Below, piece by piece: positions 55,430 through 63,741 of a DNA stretch of 64,000 nucleotides; the stretch's first letter is position 1, and each line of letters begins with the position of its first letter. This DNA comes from Brevibacillus_C sp046036945 (GTDB taxonomy: Bacteria; Bacillota; Bacilli; Brevibacillales; Brevibacillaceae), in NCBI RefSeq assembly GCF_046036945.1, contig NZ_JBJQOQ010000002.1, forward strand, positions 124,001-188,000, in the 5' to 3' direction. Both the position numbers and the translations under genes were made by a program. The notes beneath the pieces were generated by a model, which did no database searches, was not told the origin of the DNA, and saw only the letters and a list, made by a program, of their open reading frames with translations.

Positions 55430-56503
55430 GTGTTTGAGCGTTTATCTGCCGTTGAGGAGCGTTATGAAGAAGTAACGGACCTTTTGTGTGACCCCGATGT
55501 CATTAACGATACCAAAAAGCTGCGGGATCTGTCCAAGGAGCAAGCGGGTTTGGAAGAGACCGTAACGGTGTACCGTGAATATAAATCAGTTGTGCAGCAA
55601 TTGGATGACGCCAAGGCCATGTTTGAAGAGAAGCTCGACGATGAAATGCGCGAAATGGTGAAAATGGAGATATCTGATTTGACCGAGCGCAAGGAGCAGC
55701 TTGAACAGCGCTTAAAAATTCTTCTGCTGCCGAAAGACCCGAACGATGACAAGAACGTCATCGTCGAGATCCGCGGTGCTGCCGGCGGCGACGAGGCGGC
55801 TCTCTTTGCCGCTGATTTGTACCGGATGTACACGCGCTTTGCCGAGCGCCACAGTTTTAAGGTAGAGGTTCTGGAGGCGAATCCGACGGACATCGGCGGG
55901 TATAAGGAAATCATTTTCTCAGTGAGCGGCCGCGGTGCTTACAGCAAACTGAAGTTTGAAAGCGGCGCACACCGGGTTCAGCGGATTCCGACGACAGAGT
56001 CCGGCGGCCGGATCCACACCTCGACTTCCACGGTCATCGTGCTGCCTGAAGTAGAGGAATTAGAGGTGGAATTGCACGAAAAGGATATACGTGTCGATAC
56101 GTTCTGTTCCAGCGGAGCGGGCGGTCAAAGCGTCAACACGACCAAGTCGGCAGTTCGTGTCACGCACGTGCCTACCGGCATCGTCGTATCCTGCCAGGAC
56201 GAGAAGTCTCAGAACTCCAACAAGGAGAAGGCGCTTCGCGTACTGCGCGCCCGTCTGTTTGACTTCTACCAGCAGCAGGCGATGGCTGAGCAGGACGCTG
56301 CCCGGAAAAGCCTGGTCGGGACAGGTGATCGCAGTGAACGGATTCGCACGTATAACTTCCCGCAAAGCAGGGTAACCGATCACCGAATCGGCCTTACGCT
56401 GCACCGGTTGGATTCAGTCCTGGCGGGTGAGCTGGACGAAGTAATCGACCATCTCATCATGCACGAACAGACGGAGTTGTTGAAAAGCCATGCAACAGCT
56501 TGA
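55430..56503 (+). CDS. prfA: peptide chain release factor 1
   Basis: 357 residues; reads UAA and UAG. The N-terminal helices (MFERLSAVEERYEEVTDLLC) are followed by the codon-recognition PxT-type tripeptide region (GAHRVQRIPTTESGGRIHTS) and GAGGQSVNTTKSAVR with GGQ at 231-233, whose Gln is methylated by PrmC. GTG 55430 with GGGGTGA upstream is chosen; the frame from 55352 would cross the promoter. It overlaps prmC by 14 bases. Confidence 0.96.
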   Translation: MFERLSAVEERYEEVTDLLCDPDVINDTKKLRDLSKEQAGLEETVTVYREYKSVVQQLDDAKAMFEEKLDDEMREMVKMEISDLTERKEQLEQRLKILLLPKDPNDDKNVIVEIRGAAGGDEAALFAADLYRMYTRFAERHSFKVEVLEANPTDIGGYKEIIFSVSGRGAYSKLKFESGAHRVQRIPTTESGGRIHTSTSTVIVLPEVEELEVELHEKDIRVDTFCSSGAGGQSVNTTKSAVRVTHVPTGIVVSCQDEKSQNSNKEKALRVLRARLFDFYQQQAMAEQDAARKSLVGTGDRSERIRTYNFPQSRVTDHRIGLTLHRLDSVLAGELDEVIDHLIMHEQTELLKSHATA

Positions 56504-57401
56504 TACAGACAACATCAAGACGATTCGAGAAGCCCTGCTCTGGGCTTCTCGTTTTTTACAAAACGCCGGCAGCCAGGATCCGCAATTCGAGGCAGAACTG
56601 CTGCTGAGACATGTACTCGGGTGGAGCAGGAGCACCTTTTTGGCCAATCTGCCGGACCCTGTCTCCGGGGAAGCGGTGCAGCGGCTGAAGCTGTTGTGTG
56701 AACGCCGGGCGACCCGCGAGCCGCTGCAGTACATCTTGGGCAAACAGGAGTTTTTTGGACGCGACTTCGCCGTCAAGCCGGGCGTACTGATTCCCCGTCC
56801 GGAAACGGAAATCCTGATTGAACAAGTGCTGCAGTCTGCCGATCAGCTCTGGCCTGCCAGCCAAAGTCTGGATGTGGCCGATATCGGGACTGGCAGCGGC
56901 GCCATCTGTCTGACCCTGGCTTGTGAACGGCCTGCCTGGCAAGTGACTACGGTGGACTTGTCTGCCGAAGCGATTGAGATTGCACGGCAGAATGCCTGTG
57001 AGTTGGGGGTCGAGGGGCGGGTTGTCTTTTTGCAAGGCGATCTGGCCGAGCCGCTTGTGGCAGCGGACAGGAGATTGGATATCCTGGTATCTAACCCGCC
57101 GTACATCCCTACCGCCGATGTGCGGGGACTGGACAGGGAAGTGCGGGACTACGAGCCTCTGCTTGCGCTGGATGGAGGCGATGACGGTCTCGACTGTTAC
57201 CGGCGCATTTGTTCGGCTTTGCCGGCACTGCTGAAGCCCGCGGCACTGGTCGCGTTTGAAGTGGGGATCGGTCAAGCCCGGAGCGTTGCAGAGCTCATGA
57301 AGTCTGAAGGCGAGATCGACGAAGTGAAGATCGTCCCCGACCTGGCCGGGATCAGCCGGGTCGTGTTGGGGTGGCGCCGGCGAATCGAAAATCTTTTGTG
57401 A
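56490..57401 (+). CDS. prmC: release factor glutamine N5-methyltransferase (PrmC/HemK)
   Basis: 303 residues. The helical N-domain binds the release factor; the SAM-dependent methyltransferase domain shows DVADIGTGSGAICLTLA (motif I) and the Gln-contact NPPY motif at 202-205 (LVSNPPYIPTADVRGL). Modifies the GGQ glutamine of RF1 and RF2. ATG 56490 lies inside the end of prfA, a translational coupling that fits its substrate. Confidence 0.95.
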   Translation: MQQLDTDNIKTIREALLWASRFLQNAGSQDPQFEAELLLRHVLGWSRSTFLANLPDPVSGEAVQRLKLLCERRATREPLQYILGKQEFFGRDFAVKPGVLIPRPETEILIEQVLQSADQLWPASQSLDVADIGTGSGAICLTLACERPAWQVTTVDLSAEAIEIARQNACELGVEGRVVFLQGDLAEPLVAADRRLDILVSNPPYIPTADVRGLDREVRDYEPLLALDGGDDGLDCYRRICSALPALLKPAALVAFEVGIGQARSVAELMKSEGEIDEVKIVPDLAGISRVVLGWRRRIENLL

Positions 57402-57408
57402 AGAGACA

Positions 57409-57472
57409 GTATATTTGCCGGGATTCCCGTCGATACTGACAGCTAAAGAGAGAGAAAACAAGCGTCAGTATC
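57409..57472 (+). promoter_or_regulatory. sigma-F-type promoter of spoIIR with inverted repeat
   Basis: GTATA (57409-57413), 15 bases, GTCGATACTG (57429-57438), matching the sigma-F form GYATA-N15-GGnnAnAnTR except one G. GATACTGAC (57432-57440) and GTCAGTATC (57464-57472) form a perfect nine-pair inverted repeat whose left arm covers the -10. Confidence 0.65.
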
Positions 57473-57490
57473 TGAGGGGAGAAGATTTAC

Positions 57491-58153
57491 ATGAAGCGGA
57501 TTTACCTTGTTTTGTTCGTGCTGTGCGTCATGCTGATGAACTGGGAAGGACAGTTGAATGCGGCATCCGTCGTCGATAACGGGCCGATCCCGCAGGAGTC
57601 GATCCGTCTGCGCATCATCGCCAACAGCGATTCGTTTCAGGATCAGTGGCTGAAGCGCGAAGTGCGGGACGCGGTCGTCGCACAAATGAATGAATGGGTA
57701 AAGGATATCCGCTCATTTGAAGAGGCACGCTCCGAAGTGGCAACAAGGCTGCCTGAACTGCAGCGCTTGGTGGATCAAACGATACAGGACAGAGGTTTCG
57801 CTTATCAGTCAGCAGTTGATTTTGGCCGGGTTCCATTTCCCACCAAACTGTATGGCTCATATGTTTACCCTGCGGGGGATTATGAAGCACTGCGTATACG
57901 AATCGGCAAAGCCGAGGGACAAAACTGGTGGTGCGTACTCTTTCCGCCGCTCTGTTTTATCGATATGTCCAGCGGTGATGCCGTGCAGCAAAAGCAACAA
58001 GCTGAACGGCAGAAGCAGGGTGAGCCGCAGAAGCAGGATGAACCGCAACAACTGCATGACCAAGCCGGCCAAGGCGGCAAAATGCTTGCTGATGCCGCCC
58101 CGGAAGTAGAAGTTCGCTTCTTTATCTGGGATTGGCTGACAGGTTTATTTTGA
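57491..58153 (+). CDS. spoIIR: stage II sporulation protein R
   Basis: 220-residue forespore-secreted signal protein that triggers SpoIIGA to process pro-sigma-E in the mother cell. An N-terminal secretion signal (MKRIYLVLFVLCVMLMNWEG) is followed by the family core IRLRIIANSDSFQDQWLKRE and VRDAVVAQMNEW. The cysteine motif region WWCVLFPPLCFIDMSSGDA is conserved in SpoIIR. A Gln/Lys-rich linker (about 165-195) and a short C-terminus (VEVRFFIWDWLTGLF) follow. ATG 57491 with GAGGGGAGAAG upstream. A forespore promoter lies at 57409. Confidence 0.93.
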   Translation: MKRIYLVLFVLCVMLMNWEGQLNAASVVDNGPIPQESIRLRIIANSDSFQDQWLKREVRDAVVAQMNEWVKDIRSFEEARSEVATRLPELQRLVDQTIQDRGFAYQSAVDFGRVPFPTKLYGSYVYPAGDYEALRIRIGKAEGQNWWCVLFPPLCFIDMSSGDAVQQKQQAERQKQGEPQKQDEPQQLHDQAGQGGKMLADAAPEVEVRFFIWDWLTGLF

Positions 58154-58172
58154 TAAGATACGCTCCCCCTTC

Positions 58173-58197
58173 CCCACCTTTCAAGGTGGGTTTTTTT
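58173..58197 (+). terminator. terminator of spoIIR
   Basis: CCCACCTT (58173-58180) pairs with AAGGTGGG (58183-58190), followed by seven T. Confidence 0.9.
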
Positions 58198-58200
58198 GAG

Positions 58201-58254
58201 TTATCCACAAGATACCCACAGGTTGTTGAAAACTTTGCGGATAGATTTTATACT
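58201..58254 (+). promoter_or_regulatory. DnaA-box-like site and ywlC promoter
   Basis: TTATCCACA (58201-58209) is a perfect DnaA box, followed by the 7/9 match ATACCCACA (58212-58220). Then TTGAAA (58226-58231), 17 bases, TATACT (58249-58254), a good sigma-A promoter for ywlC. Confidence 0.6.
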
Positions 58255-58301
58255 AGGGAAGCAAATCCGTGTAAATGAAGGTTTGGAAAGGGTACAAAGA
58301 T

Positions 58302-59381
58302 ATGCAGAAAAAAATCGAGACGAAAGTCTGGCGTGTGGATAAAAATGTGGAAGAAAAAATAAATTATTCACAGATTGTGGATGCAGCCCGCGTCATCCGG
58401 GATGGGGAACTGCTCGCCTTTCCTACGGAAACAGTCTACGGACTGGGGGCCAATGCATTGTCGGACGAAGCTGTGGAAAAAATATATACGGCGAAAGGAC
58501 GGCCGAGCGACAATCCGCTGATCGTCCATATTGGGTCGCTGTCGCAGCTGCCTTCTGTCGCGTCCTTTGTTCCGCCCAAGGCACTCAAACTGATAGAGGC
58601 ATTTTGGCCGGGTCCGCTGACTCTGTTTTTGCCCAAGACGGAAGCAGTGGCCAGACGGGTGACGGCGGGACTTGATACGGTTGGTGTGCGCATGCCGGAC
58701 CATCCGCTGGCGCTGGCGCTGATCCAGGAAGCGGGGGTGCCGATCGCTGCACCCAGTGCCAATCGCTCAGGCAGGCCTAGTCCTACCAGCGCGGCTCACG
58801 TGCTTGCAGATTTAGACGGCCGAATTGCCGGCGTCTTGGATGGAGGCCCTACCGGAGTAGGTGTAGAGTCGACCACGATTGACATGACAGCCGAACCCCC
58901 TGTCATTCACCGCCCTGGCGGCATTACGTACGAACAGATCAAGGCGGTAATCGGCGAGGTGCTGGTGGATGCCGCTGTATCAGGCAGCAAACAGATGCAG
59001 CCGCTGTCCCCGGGGATGAAGTACACCCATTACGCTCCAGAGGGGCAGATGTGGATCGTTTCCGGCGAGGCTGCCGCCGCCAGGCAGCACATGCTGCAAA
59101 TGCTGGCCGAGGCCAAGCGGGAGGGCAAAAAGACAGGTGTACTGGCTGTGGAAGAAAACACAGAGTGGTGGGGGCAGCAGGACTCTGCCGATGTGGTGAT
59201 CTCCTGCGGCTCGTCCGGTGATCTGGAAAGCGTCGCCAGGGAGCTCTATGCCTGTCTCCGCCAATTTGACGATCATCAGGTAGAATTTATCGTCTCCGAG
59301 GCGTTCCCGACGAACGGAATCGGACTTGCGATTATGAACCGCCTGGAAAAGGCTGCAGGTGGACGAATTATCCGCGTGTAA
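58302..59381 (+). CDS. ywlC: L-threonylcarbamoyladenylate synthase (TsaC/Sua5 type, YwlC)
   Basis: 359 residues; makes threonylcarbamoyl-AMP from threonine, bicarbonate and ATP for the t6A37 tRNA modification. The YrdC domain (about 20-225) has LLAFPTETVYGLGANALSDE, KGRPSDNPLIVHI and APSANRSGRPSPTSAAHV; the C-terminal Sua5 domain (about 250-359) makes it the long Sua5 form. The ATG at 58302 is taken, with AAAGGG upstream; the ATG at 58275 has no site. Preceded by a promoter and a DnaA-type box. Confidence 0.93.
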   Translation: MQKKIETKVWRVDKNVEEKINYSQIVDAARVIRDGELLAFPTETVYGLGANALSDEAVEKIYTAKGRPSDNPLIVHIGSLSQLPSVASFVPPKALKLIEAFWPGPLTLFLPKTEAVARRVTAGLDTVGVRMPDHPLALALIQEAGVPIAAPSANRSGRPSPTSAAHVLADLDGRIAGVLDGGPTGVGVESTTIDMTAEPPVIHRPGGITYEQIKAVIGEVLVDAAVSGSKQMQPLSPGMKYTHYAPEGQMWIVSGEAAAARQHMLQMLAEAKREGKKTGVLAVEENTEWWGQQDSADVVISCGSSGDLESVARELYACLRQFDDHQVEFIVSEAFPTNGIGLAIMNRLEKAAGGRIIRV

Positions 59382-59434
59382 GCATGTTTCCCTTCTTGTC
59401 CGCATATTGTGGAAGGACGGAAGGGGGAACAAGC

Positions 59435-59998
59435 GTGGAAGACCATTTATTCCATTTAGGACAGTTTCTCACTTTGTTAATGATCGCGGTTGCACTTGGA
59501 ATGGATGCCTTCTCCCTGGGGATCGGAGTAGGTATGGTCGGAATGCGCCTGCGTGATGTTTTAAAGGTCAGCGTCACCATCGGCCTGTTTCATATCTGCA
59601 TGCCATTGATCGGCATTGCTATCGGCTTGTTTCTTTCAGGCTTAATCGGGCACATCGCAGATTACCTGTCAGGTGCCATCCTGATCCTTTTAGGAATACA
59701 CATGTTGTGGAATGCTGTATTGCGATCTCCGTCAGAAAAGAGTACGATACGAACAAGCGGGTTGGGCCTGCTTTTATTTTCTTTTACCGTCAGTTTGGAT
59801 GCCTTGTCGGTGGGGCTGTCTTTTGGTTTGATAGAGGTGAATACGGCTTTGGCAGTCGGCCTGTTTGGCTTGATTGGCGGTTTTATGGCCGGTTGCGGGC
59901 TCATGCTTGGGAGGAGCATCGGCAACTGGTTAGGCGTCCACAGTGAAATGTTGGGCGGGTTGATCCTGCTGGCGGTAGGCTGCAAGTTTATCATCTAA
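59435..59998 (+). CDS. mntP: manganese efflux protein MntP
   Basis: 187 residues, six membrane helices. Each half has a conserved acidic motif: ALGMDAFSLGIGVG and SLDALSVGLSFG, whose aspartates carry Mn2+ across the membrane. Equivalent of B. subtilis YwlD. The GTG at 59435 is used (AAGGGGG seven bases upstream); the frame is open to 59384. No yybP-ykoY manganese riboswitch is present upstream: only 53 bases separate it from ywlC. Confidence 0.92.
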   Translation: MEDHLFHLGQFLTLLMIAVALGMDAFSLGIGVGMVGMRLRDVLKVSVTIGLFHICMPLIGIAIGLFLSGLIGHIADYLSGAILILLGIHMLWNAVLRSPSEKSTIRTSGLGLLLFSFTVSLDALSVGLSFGLIEVNTALAVGLFGLIGGFMAGCGLMLGRSIGNWLGVHSEMLGGLILLAVGCKFII

Positions 59999-60033
59999 GA
60001 CATCTTACGAGCGGCATGAAGAGGAGGATTGTG

Positions 60034-60492
60034 ATGCATATCTTGTTTGTATGCACCGGAAATACGTGCCGGAGCCCGATGGCAGAGGCGCTGTTCAGAC
60101 AAAAGCTGGAGGGGACTGCAGCCAAGATCCGTTCCGCGGGGCTGGCGGCCTTCGATGGACAACAAGCCTCTGAGAATGCCAGGCAAGTGTTGACAGTACG
60201 CGGAATCCGGCAGGATCATCGGGCACAGCGCTTGTCCCTCGAACTGCTCTTCTGGGCGGACCTGGTATTGACGATGACGCGAAGCCACAAGGAACACATT
60301 CTGCAGATGTTTCCCGGCCACGGCGACAAGATTTTTACGCTCGCGGAATACGTAGGCATGGACGGGGATATTGCCGACCCGTACGGCGGCGGTTTGGAGA
60401 TCTACACGACGTGCGCCGAGGAGCTGGACAAGATTCTGGACATGCTTTACGAGAAATTGGCCCCTCAGCTTCCTCCGAATAAATCATCCTAA
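60034..60492 (+). CDS. ywlE: protein-arginine phosphatase YwlE (low-molecular-weight phosphatase family)
   Basis: 152 residues. The P-loop CTGNTCRSP (Cys7 to Arg13) carries the Thr at the position that marks arginine phosphatases rather than tyrosine phosphatases; the general acid Asp lies in DPYGGG. Removes phosphate from arginines put on by McsB, which target proteins to ClpCP. The ATG at 60034 with AGAGGAGG upstream is chosen over 60016. Between mntP and rpiB as in B. subtilis. Confidence 0.92.
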   Translation: MHILFVCTGNTCRSPMAEALFRQKLEGTAAKIRSAGLAAFDGQQASENARQVLTVRGIRQDHRAQRLSLELLFWADLVLTMTRSHKEHILQMFPGHGDKIFTLAEYVGMDGDIADPYGGGLEIYTTCAEELDKILDMLYEKLAPQLPPNKSS

Positions 60493-60559
60493 TTTTCTAT
60501 GTCCCAGATCGGAATTTGAGGTATAATACTATCGATCAAAGGTATCGGGAGGCTAGCAT

Positions 60560-61015
60560 ATGAGAGTGGCATTAGGCGCGGATCACGGCGGATTCAGATT
60601 AAAGGAAGAGATCAAGTCCCTGCTGGAAGAGATGAACATCGCCTGCGAGGACTTCGGCTGCGACTGTGAGACGTCTGTCGACTATCCTGATTACGCGCTG
60701 CCGGTTGCGGAAAAGGTAGCTGCGGGAGAGTTTGACCGCGGTATTCTCATCTGCGGGACCGGTATCGGCATGTCGATTGCGGCCAACAAGGTGCCCGGTA
60801 TTCGCTGCGCACTTGTGCATGATATGTTTTCAGCCAAAGCGACACGGGAACACAACGATACCAATGTCCTGACCATGGGTGAGCGCGTTATCGGACCTGG
60901 ACTCGCCCGGGAGATCGTGAAAATTTGGTTGGAAACCGAGTTTCAAGGCGGTCGCCACCAAAGACGGATTGATAAAGTAACCGATATTGAAGCGAAGCAT
61001 CTGGGAGTGAAGTAG
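60560..61015 (+). CDS. rpiB: ribose-5-phosphate isomerase B
   Basis: 151 residues; interconverts ribose-5-phosphate and ribulose-5-phosphate. GADHGGFRLKEEI, DYPDYALPVAEKV, the catalytic Cys in GILICGTGIGMSIAANK, and EHNDTNVLTMGERVIG. ATG 60560 with GGGAGG upstream. TATAAT at 60522-60527 is a possible -10 without a clear -35. ywlG starts one base after its stop. Confidence 0.94.
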   Translation: MRVALGADHGGFRLKEEIKSLLEEMNIACEDFGCDCETSVDYPDYALPVAEKVAAGEFDRGILICGTGIGMSIAANKVPGIRCALVHDMFSAKATREHNDTNVLTMGERVIGPGLAREIVKIWLETEFQGGRHQRRIDKVTDIEAKHLGVK

Positions 61016-61016
61016 G

Positions 61017-61586
61017 GTGGATGTGACGCAAATCGAAAACCAGATGAAGGTGATCTTGTCGGAACTGCAGGAGGCAGCCGGGCTGCAGGCAGGCAAGCTG
61101 CTGGTCATCGGCTGCAGCACGAGCGAGGTGCTGGGGAAGCACATCGGAAAAGCAGGAAGCGAAGAGGTTGCTGCCGCGATCTATCGGGCTGTTGACGAGG
61201 TGCGGCAGATTCATCAGTTTGACATTGCGTTTCAATGCTGCGAGCACTTAAACCGGGCGCTCGTCGTTGAACAAAAGATGCTGGAGTCCGGCAGACTGGA
61301 ACAGGTCACGGTGGTTCCGGTGCCGTCGGCAGGAGGATCGATGGCCGCTTACGCCCATGCGAAGCTGACGTCACCTGCTGTTGTGGAATTTATTCGCGCA
61401 GACGCCGGCATCGATATTGGAGACACGCTGATCGGCATGCACTTAAAACACGTAGCGGTCCCGTTTCGCCCCAGCTTGCGTCAGATTGGCGAAGCCCACG
61501 TAACAGCCGCTTACACCCGCCCCAAACTGATTGGCGGCGCCAGGGCTGTTTACGAACGGAACTCAGGCAACACGAGCTGTTTGTAA
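61017..61586 (+). CDS. ywlG: YwlG family protein (UPF0340/TIGR01440)
   Basis: 189 residues, recognised by its order between rpiB and glyA and its family pattern: LLVIGCSTSEVLGKHIGKAG, FDIAFQCCEHLNRALVVE, VVPVPSAGGSMAAYAHAK, FIRADAGIDIGDTLIGMHLK and HVAVPFRP. Function unknown. GTG 61017 starts one base behind rpiB, so the two are translated together. Confidence 0.88.
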   Translation: MDVTQIENQMKVILSELQEAAGLQAGKLLVIGCSTSEVLGKHIGKAGSEEVAAAIYRAVDEVRQIHQFDIAFQCCEHLNRALVVEQKMLESGRLEQVTVVPVPSAGGSMAAYAHAKLTSPAVVEFIRADAGIDIGDTLIGMHLKHVAVPFRPSLRQIGEAHVTAAYTRPKLIGGARAVYERNSGNTSCL

Positions 61587-61629
61587 GATGATTAAAAATA
61601 TATATAAAACAGTAGTAGGAGAGATGAAG

Positions 61630-62880
61630 ATGTTGGAATTTTTAAAGAGCCAAGATCCCCAGGTTGCTGAGGCCGTTCGTCTTGAATTGGGCAGGCAGCG
61701 TGACAAAATTGAACTGATCGCTTCCGAAAATTTTGTCAGCCGAGCTGTAATGGAAGCAGCGGGTACCGTGCTTACCAACAAATACGCGGAGGGATATCCC
61801 GGCCGCCGGTATTACGGTGGCTGTGAATACGTGGACATCGCCGAAAACATTGCCCGCGATCGGGTGAAGGAACTGTTTGGCGCGGAGCACGCCAACGTAC
61901 AGCCGCATTCCGGCGCACAGGCAAATATGGGCGTATACTTATCCATTCTCAAGCCGGGCGACACGGTCCTGGGTATGAATCTCTCCCATGGCGGACACTT
62001 GACTCACGGTAGTCCGGTTAACTTTTCCGGGCTCTTGTACAATTTCGTTGAATACGGCGTCGATGAGCAGACACACCGGATCGATTACGATGTCGTCCGC
62101 TCGCTTGCCCAGGAACACAAACCCAAGTTAATCGTCGCCGGAGCGAGCGCGTATCCCCGGGTCATCGACTTCGCCAAGTTCCGCGAGATCGCTGATGAAG
62201 TGGGCGCGTACTTCATGGTCGACATGGCCCATATCGCCGGTTTGGTCGCGGCTGGTTTGCACCCGAATCCGGTACCGCACGCTCACTTTGTGACCAGTAC
62301 GACCCACAAGACACTGCGCGGTCCGCGCGGAGGATTGATCCTCTGCAAAGAGGAGTTTGCCAAGGCGATCGACAAGTCGATCTTCCCGGGTGTACAAGGC
62401 GGTCCGCTGATGCACATTATCGCGGCCAAGGCGGTTGCGTTCGGAGAAGCGCTGCAGCCGTCGTTTAAAGAGTATGCGAAACGTATCGTCGAGAATGCGA
62501 GCGCATTTGCCGAAGCCTTGAAGGCAGAAGGGCTGCAGCTTGTATCGGGCGGAACGGACAACCATTTGGTGCTGGTTGACGTCCGCAACCTGGGCTTGAC
62601 TGGGAAAGAGGCCGAACATCTGCTTGATGAAGTCTCCATTACCACCAATAAAAACACCATTCCGTACGATCCTCAAAGCCCGTTCGTCACCAGCGGCGTC
62701 CGCATGGGAACGCCGGCGGTCACTACCCGCGGATTTGACACCGAAGCGATGAAGGAAGTGGCTTCGATCATTGCATTGTCGTTGAAGAACCCGCAGGATG
62801 AAGCCAAGCAGGAGGAAGCCCGCCAGCGCGTAGCTGCCCTCTGTGCCCGGTTCCCGCTGTACGAAGGACTCTCGATTTAA
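61630..62880 (+). CDS. glyA: serine hydroxymethyltransferase
   Basis: 416 residues; PLP enzyme interconverting serine and glycine with tetrahydrofolate. KIELIASENFVS, YAEGYPGRRYYGGCEYVD, HSGAQAN, and the PLP lysine Lys227 in TSTTHKTLRGPRGG. The ATG at 61630 lies six bases after GGAGAG; ATG 61624 abuts it, and the long frame from 61531 overlaps ywlG. No glycine or purine riboswitch is seen in the 43 bases upstream. Terminator at 62907. Confidence 0.96.
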   Translation: MLEFLKSQDPQVAEAVRLELGRQRDKIELIASENFVSRAVMEAAGTVLTNKYAEGYPGRRYYGGCEYVDIAENIARDRVKELFGAEHANVQPHSGAQANMGVYLSILKPGDTVLGMNLSHGGHLTHGSPVNFSGLLYNFVEYGVDEQTHRIDYDVVRSLAQEHKPKLIVAGASAYPRVIDFAKFREIADEVGAYFMVDMAHIAGLVAAGLHPNPVPHAHFVTSTTHKTLRGPRGGLILCKEEFAKAIDKSIFPGVQGGPLMHIIAAKAVAFGEALQPSFKEYAKRIVENASAFAEALKAEGLQLVSGGTDNHLVLVDVRNLGLTGKEAEHLLDEVSITTNKNTIPYDPQSPFVTSGVRMGTPAVTTRGFDTEAMKEVASIIALSLKNPQDEAKQEEARQRVAALCARFPLYEGLSI

Positions 62881-62906
62881 CCCACATCCGTATAAGCGAT
62901 AAAAGT

Positions 62907-62935
62907 GTCCCCGATCCGCATCGGGGACTTTCTTT
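62907..62935 (+). terminator. terminator of the ywlC/rpiB-glyA region
   Basis: GTCCCCGAT (62907-62915) pairs with ATCGGGGAC (62920-62928), loop CCGC, then TTTCTTT. Confidence 0.88.
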
Positions 62936-62999
62936 GTAAACAGGCTCATGCTCACCCAAGGGACTCCCCTTCTACGCCAGTGTGTTCATTTTCAAAAAA

Positions 63000-63063
63000 T
63001 TGACGTGCTTCATCTGTTTCGCTATGATTATAAAAGCTTTCAAAGGGAGTTTTTTGAAGCTTT
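63000..63063 (+). promoter_or_regulatory. upp promoter and 5' hairpin
   Basis: TTGACG (63000-63005), 17 bases, TATGAT (63023-63028). From about the start site, AAAGCTTTCAAA (63033-63044) pairs with TTTGAAGCTTT (63053-63063), one bulged base. It has no T run after it, so it is a leader hairpin and not a terminator. Confidence 0.7.
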
Positions 63064-63102
63064 CACATCACCGACAAAACGGAAACTACGGGGGGAAATT
63101 GA

Positions 63103-63732
63103 ATGAGTCGAGTTTACGTTTTTGACCATCCGCTTATTCAGCATAAAATTACGTTTATCCGGGATAAAAACACCGGGACAAAAGATTTCCGGGAACTGGT
63201 AGACGAAGTGGCAACGTTAATGGCCTATGAAATTACGCGAGATATGCCGCTGGAAGAAACTGTAATCGAAACGCCGGTCGCGCCCTGCCGCTCACGCGTG
63301 CTTGCAGGCAAGAAGGTGGGTCTGATACCGATTCTGCGGGCTGGCCTTGGCATGGTGGAAGGAATCCTCAAGCTGATTCCTGCCGCCAAGGTAGGACATA
63401 TCGGTTTGTATCGCGATCCCCATACACTGAAGCCGGTAGAGTACTTTGCCAAGCTGCCGACTGATATCCAGGAACGCGACTTGATTGTCATCGATCCGAT
63501 GCTGGCCACGGGCGGTTCGGCGGCGGCAGCGATCACAGCGTTGAAGCAGCGCGGGGCGAAAAGCCTGAAGCTGATGTGCCTGGTGGCGGCTCCGGAAGGG
63601 ATTGAACTGGTGCAGAAGGAGCATCCGGATGTAGACATCTTTGTCGCAGCGGTAGACGACTGTTTGAACGATCACGGCTACATCGTCCCCGGACTGGGCG
63701 ATGCCGGAGACCGTTTGTTCGGAACGAAGTAG
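63103..63732 (+). CDS. upp: uracil phosphoribosyltransferase
   Basis: 209 residues; salvages uracil to UMP with PRPP. MSRVYVFDHPLIQHKITFIR, PILRAGLGMVEGILKLIPAA, the PRPP loop VIDPMLATGGSAAAAI, and the uracil-binding C-terminus YIVPGLGDAGDRLFGTK. ATG 63103 with ACGGGGGG upstream. Nine bases before the next gene. No PyrR-type binding site was recognised in the leader. Confidence 0.96.
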   Translation: MSRVYVFDHPLIQHKITFIRDKNTGTKDFRELVDEVATLMAYEITRDMPLEETVIETPVAPCRSRVLAGKKVGLIPILRAGLGMVEGILKLIPAAKVGHIGLYRDPHTLKPVEYFAKLPTDIQERDLIVIDPMLATGGSAAAAITALKQRGAKSLKLMCLVAAPEGIELVQKEHPDVDIFVAAVDDCLNDHGYIVPGLGDAGDRLFGTK

Positions 63733-63741
63733 GTGAAGCTG

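Noticed and set aside
59382..59434. Manganese riboswitch (yybP-ykoY) ahead of mntP
   Set aside because: Only 53 bases separate ywlC and mntP and they do not contain the conserved loops.
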